This document shows, one piece after another, positions 61,054 to 64,000 of a DNA stretch of 64,000 nucleotides. The position numbers and the translations under genes were made by a program. A model generated the notes under the pieces. It was not told the origin of the DNA. It was given only the letters and a program-made list of their open reading frames with translations, and made no database searches. Source of the stretch: Haliclona indistincta (Eukaryota > Porifera > Demospongiae > Haplosclerida > Chalinidae); the NCBI GenBank assembly GCA_964017065.1, contig OZ024784.1:8165152-8229151 (forward strand). Direction: 5' to 3'. Numbering within the stretch: position 1 is the stretch's first letter; every line of letters begins with the position of its first letter.

Positions 61054-64000
61054 CTAGCAACAAGAATAAAATTATTACTGATGAAGAAAAGCACACTTAT
61101 TGACTGGTTAGCAGACAATGTTGTCACGTGGAGCTACGTAACTGGTAATCAACGATTCTTGCATCTGCATGTACAGCTCAGACGTAAGCTAACAAAAACC
61201 TGTGCGTTACGAAAACAAACTTGCAACGACACAATTTATGAGTTACGATGAAGCAGCTTGCGTCATTCTCTCTATGATAGCTTCTTGTAGCATGTGGGTG
61301 TTCTTGCTACAGTAGCTCGTGCATTGCCTTGCATGTTATGATGAACAACGTGTGTGTTACAACGACGCAACCTGCGTGTCACGGTGACGCAAGATTGTGA
61401 GTAGTATTACAAACCTCAAATCTACTAATACAAAAAGGAATAAAAACTAGTGCTATGTGACATTATGAGTAGAACACTCTATTCATCTATTATGACGACA
61501 AAAGTTTACGATAGCAGTTGTTCAATGAACCAATAAACCACTACAAGCATTGCCTCCTCTTATAGAAACACATGACAATATAACTGGATTGATAGTCAAC
61601 TGTGTGTGACATCTGGTCCTTTAGTCTCCATATTTGTACTACATGTGAAAAGATGTCTTGAATGAAAATATACAAACTTGGAATATTTACACACAACCAC
61701 TGCGCACGTACATGCTAGTAGGAGGGAATAGAGTTGCATTGATGTCTTTCCATGGTATTCAGTAAGCTTGGAAACACGTCCTGCATGACCAACACAGTGG
61801 CTAAAACTGAGCCACAAAAGAGTCTGCAATATCTGACTGACCATGTGGGAGTGAAACCAGAAAGCAACTACTAGCTCAAAGTCATTGTTGTCTTTTAAGC
61901 TGCTAATTATTATTGTGAGAAGCTTTATCAAAATGCTATGCGAATCAAAGAACAAAGCAAATGACAATTTACTAGTTTTAGCCATATCGGTGCGTTATTA
62001 GGTGTATGTATTATTAGTACAAAACTAGACGGATTGCAAGGGCAATGTGAGGCGAGCCTGAGTACACCTGATTGACAATGTAGTATAACAATATATTTGT
62101 TAATGCTGTATAGAATATTATAGTTCAAAATACAGACTCTTTGTTCTGTTATGTGTACTATTGCGACTACTACCTTGGCTACGTAGGCACTGGAGGGTTA
62201 AGCATTTGGGTTCGTCTGTATGTATGTTTATATATATATGTGTGTGTACAAAAACGCGGCTGTTTACCGCCTTACTGCTCGAAGATTGTCATGAAATAGT
62301 TTTGCAACAGCTTGGTTGTTCAATATTTATTCTTTAAAAGACGCCTGCGAAGTCGAGAAAGTCTTCTGTTGTGTGCTATGGCCATGTATTCCTAATAGCA
62401 ACATCGCAGATTAGAACATTCCGGTGAGTGGGTGTACCACAATTATGAGACTGAGCAAAAACGTATAATTAAATGCATGCTGTAGCGTACCGTATAGCCG
62501 GTTTTTTTCGCTGGTCAAATAATTCGTTAGCCAAATTTTGGCTGGGTCTAATTTTCGTCACAGAGCCACGTCACAGAACTTTTTAAATAGGCAAAAAGAA
62601 TTTTTCGAAATCTAATTTTTGACTTGCACCAGCCGTTCGAAAATTAAATCCACATGAAAATAATCGGCTATACGGTATGTGTTCACTGAACTCTAGTTAT
62701 ACTAGTGCTATTGTAGTATATAAATTAAAGCTACACATGCGCTTATACGTCCGTATACCGCGCGCACATGTACATGTTGTGCAAAAATAATTTCCATCAT
62801 GGCTGCTATTAAGTGTGAGCTTGACGTGTCTGAACTGAACCAGTATACAGCATGGGTTTCCCTCCATGGAAGAGTCTTGGAGATGTCTCACTGAACAATG
62901 AAGAACTAAAGTATGGTGAAGGTCAAGTGAGCAAAGTCAAAGCAGTGTATTGTTTGATACAACACATAAAGCCGAATTGGCGAAGAGATAGAGAGCGTTG
63001 AGTATTTTGTAAAAAAAGACAGGCGGCAATAGCTTTGAAATCGTTCTGATAAGTCTAAGTCATGATTAAAGATGGATGGAGTTGCTGTTAAAACTAGATT
63101 TCTAATGAACACATACCTGTGCGCTGAGCTAAGATCTACACAGTTAGTACACGACTGCCAGCATTACTGCATTATTACTTCATTACCATCATTACTGCAA
63201 CAGCTAGTCCATAGACAGCTCCAGATAAATTGATGATAGCATAGCTACCATACATGCACTAACAGTTGATTGGCACATCACGGAAGGCCTCAAGAAAGAC
63301 TGATCAAAGGCCTCAAGAAGTTTAACCATGGCTTTGATGTACGGTACATGTGAGACTGAGTGAGGACATCGATATGGATATAGAGGTTGGGTGACACACC
63401 CACAATATCGTAAAGTGCTCTTACAAGGAAACGTAGCTTTAGAAAGCCATGAATTAACCGCTCGAGCAAGGCTTGCCAGCACAAAAAAACGTCTTCATAG
63501 GACTATACATTCAGTAAAGAAGCTGCAGAGAGTGTTTCCGTGGAGATTTTCAAGCGGTAAGACGTAAACAAACGTGTTTTTTGACGACACACATATATAT
63601 ATACGCATATAGATGGACACAAACACATAACCCTCCCGCATACTGCACACGGGTAAAAAGAGAATGATCTAGCCAAGTTAAAGATATTGCAGGCAATTTA
63701 GGTGCGAAACTTAACATTACAGGTAAATCGTTTCTGTCATTACAGGTGAAGTTAGTGAGGTGAAGCCAGCAGCAAAAACATATGGTATTCAGAAGCAATA
63801 ATGCATTATCAATGATGATCTAAAGAAGCTTATCGCTTATTAGTATGAGAGGAAATGGTTGGCAAGGTCAAATGTACATGTACCAAATAAAAGTGTTACA
63901 GTGTTACAATTGCCAGAAGTATTTCTACCACTAACGCATTGTTAGTTGATGATAGCGACACTCAAGTTTGTGAGAAAGAAGATGTCAACATTTCTACTAG
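61054..64000. other. Right-edge region, no assignable gene
   Basis: Probably USP10 intron or upstream sequence on the minus strand. Apart from the small inverted-repeat element at 62485-62682 and a degenerate 'TTGCG(T/A)' repeat at 61195-61390, I see no exon with family similarity on either strand. Confidence 0.45.
62485..62682. mobile_element. Small inverted-repeat element with TACCGTATAGCCG ends
   Basis: TACCGTATAGCCG near 62489 mirrors CGGCTATACGGTA ending near 62681, a perfect 13-bp terminal pair. The arms continue imperfectly (GCCAAATTTTGGC lies inside as a separate small palindrome). Possibly the same family as 35256-35404. Confidence 0.65.

Noticed and set aside
61195..61390. Loose TTGCGT/ACGACGCAA repeats near the right edge
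   Set aside because: Copies too degenerate to define a unit or a function.
61596..61985. 129-residue minus-strand frame near the right edge
   Set aside because: Hydrophobic but without a family signature, and it does not splice in phase to USP10 exons. No support beyond openness.

Overview
This is a gene-dense piece of an intron-rich metazoan genome. Every protein-coding gene is eukaryotic and split by short GT-AG introns, often 50-300 bp, and most are recognisable single-copy animal genes. The gene content (Rap2, MYLIP/IDOL-like FERM-RING ligase, mucolipin channels, axonemal GAS8/DRC4, Aurora kinase), the very short intergenic gaps and the AT-rich introns full of small inverted-repeat elements suggest an early-branching animal. 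A demosponge is my best guess, but this is inference from style and content, not a database match.

Layout, left to right: PEPD 5' part (-, cut by the left edge) | IPO4 (+) | TMEM208 (-) | FAU ubiquitin-like/eS30 (+) | RAP2-like GTPase (+) | PUB-domain/RanBP2-zinc-finger protein (-) | GAS8/DRC4 (+) | two tandem mucolipin TRPML genes (-, -) | SPT16 (+) with a PB1-domain/Cys-Pro-repeat gene nested in one of its introns (+) | PABPN1 (-) | Aurora kinase (+) | two tandem FAM210-like genes (-, -) | POLA2 (+) with a tRNA-Pro(AGG) in an intron | MYLIP-like E3 ligase (+) | USP10-like deubiquitinase (-), whose 5' exons are not visible and probably lie beyond the right edge.

The genes are arranged as six divergent pairs: PEPD/IPO4, TMEM208/FAU, PUB-ZnF/GAS8, TRPML-b/SPT16, PABPN1/Aurora and FAM210-b/POLA2. 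Start codons in a pair are about 150-525 bp apart, so most promoters must be shared or overlapping. Readable promoter signals fit gene function: an identical 16-bp E2F-like block upstream of SPT16 and POLA2, an E2F/CHR-like arrangement before Aurora kinase, and a 14-bp RFX X-box just before the ciliary gene GAS8.

Introns carry a clear accessory layer: a 29-bp minisatellite of about 23 near-identical copies in IPO4, TG and GTGA microsatellites abutting splice sites, nested MITEs in FAU, SPT16 and POLA2, and several other hairpin-type elements. The most unusual coding features are the nested PB1 protein (p62-like PB1 followed by 17 Cys-Pro motifs, eight of them in a 9-residue tandem repeat) and the PUB protein, which joins a HOIP/SPATA2-like PUB region to two RanBP2-type fingers without an RBR ligase module. 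About 3 kb at the right edge holds nothing I can assign apart from one small inverted-repeat element.
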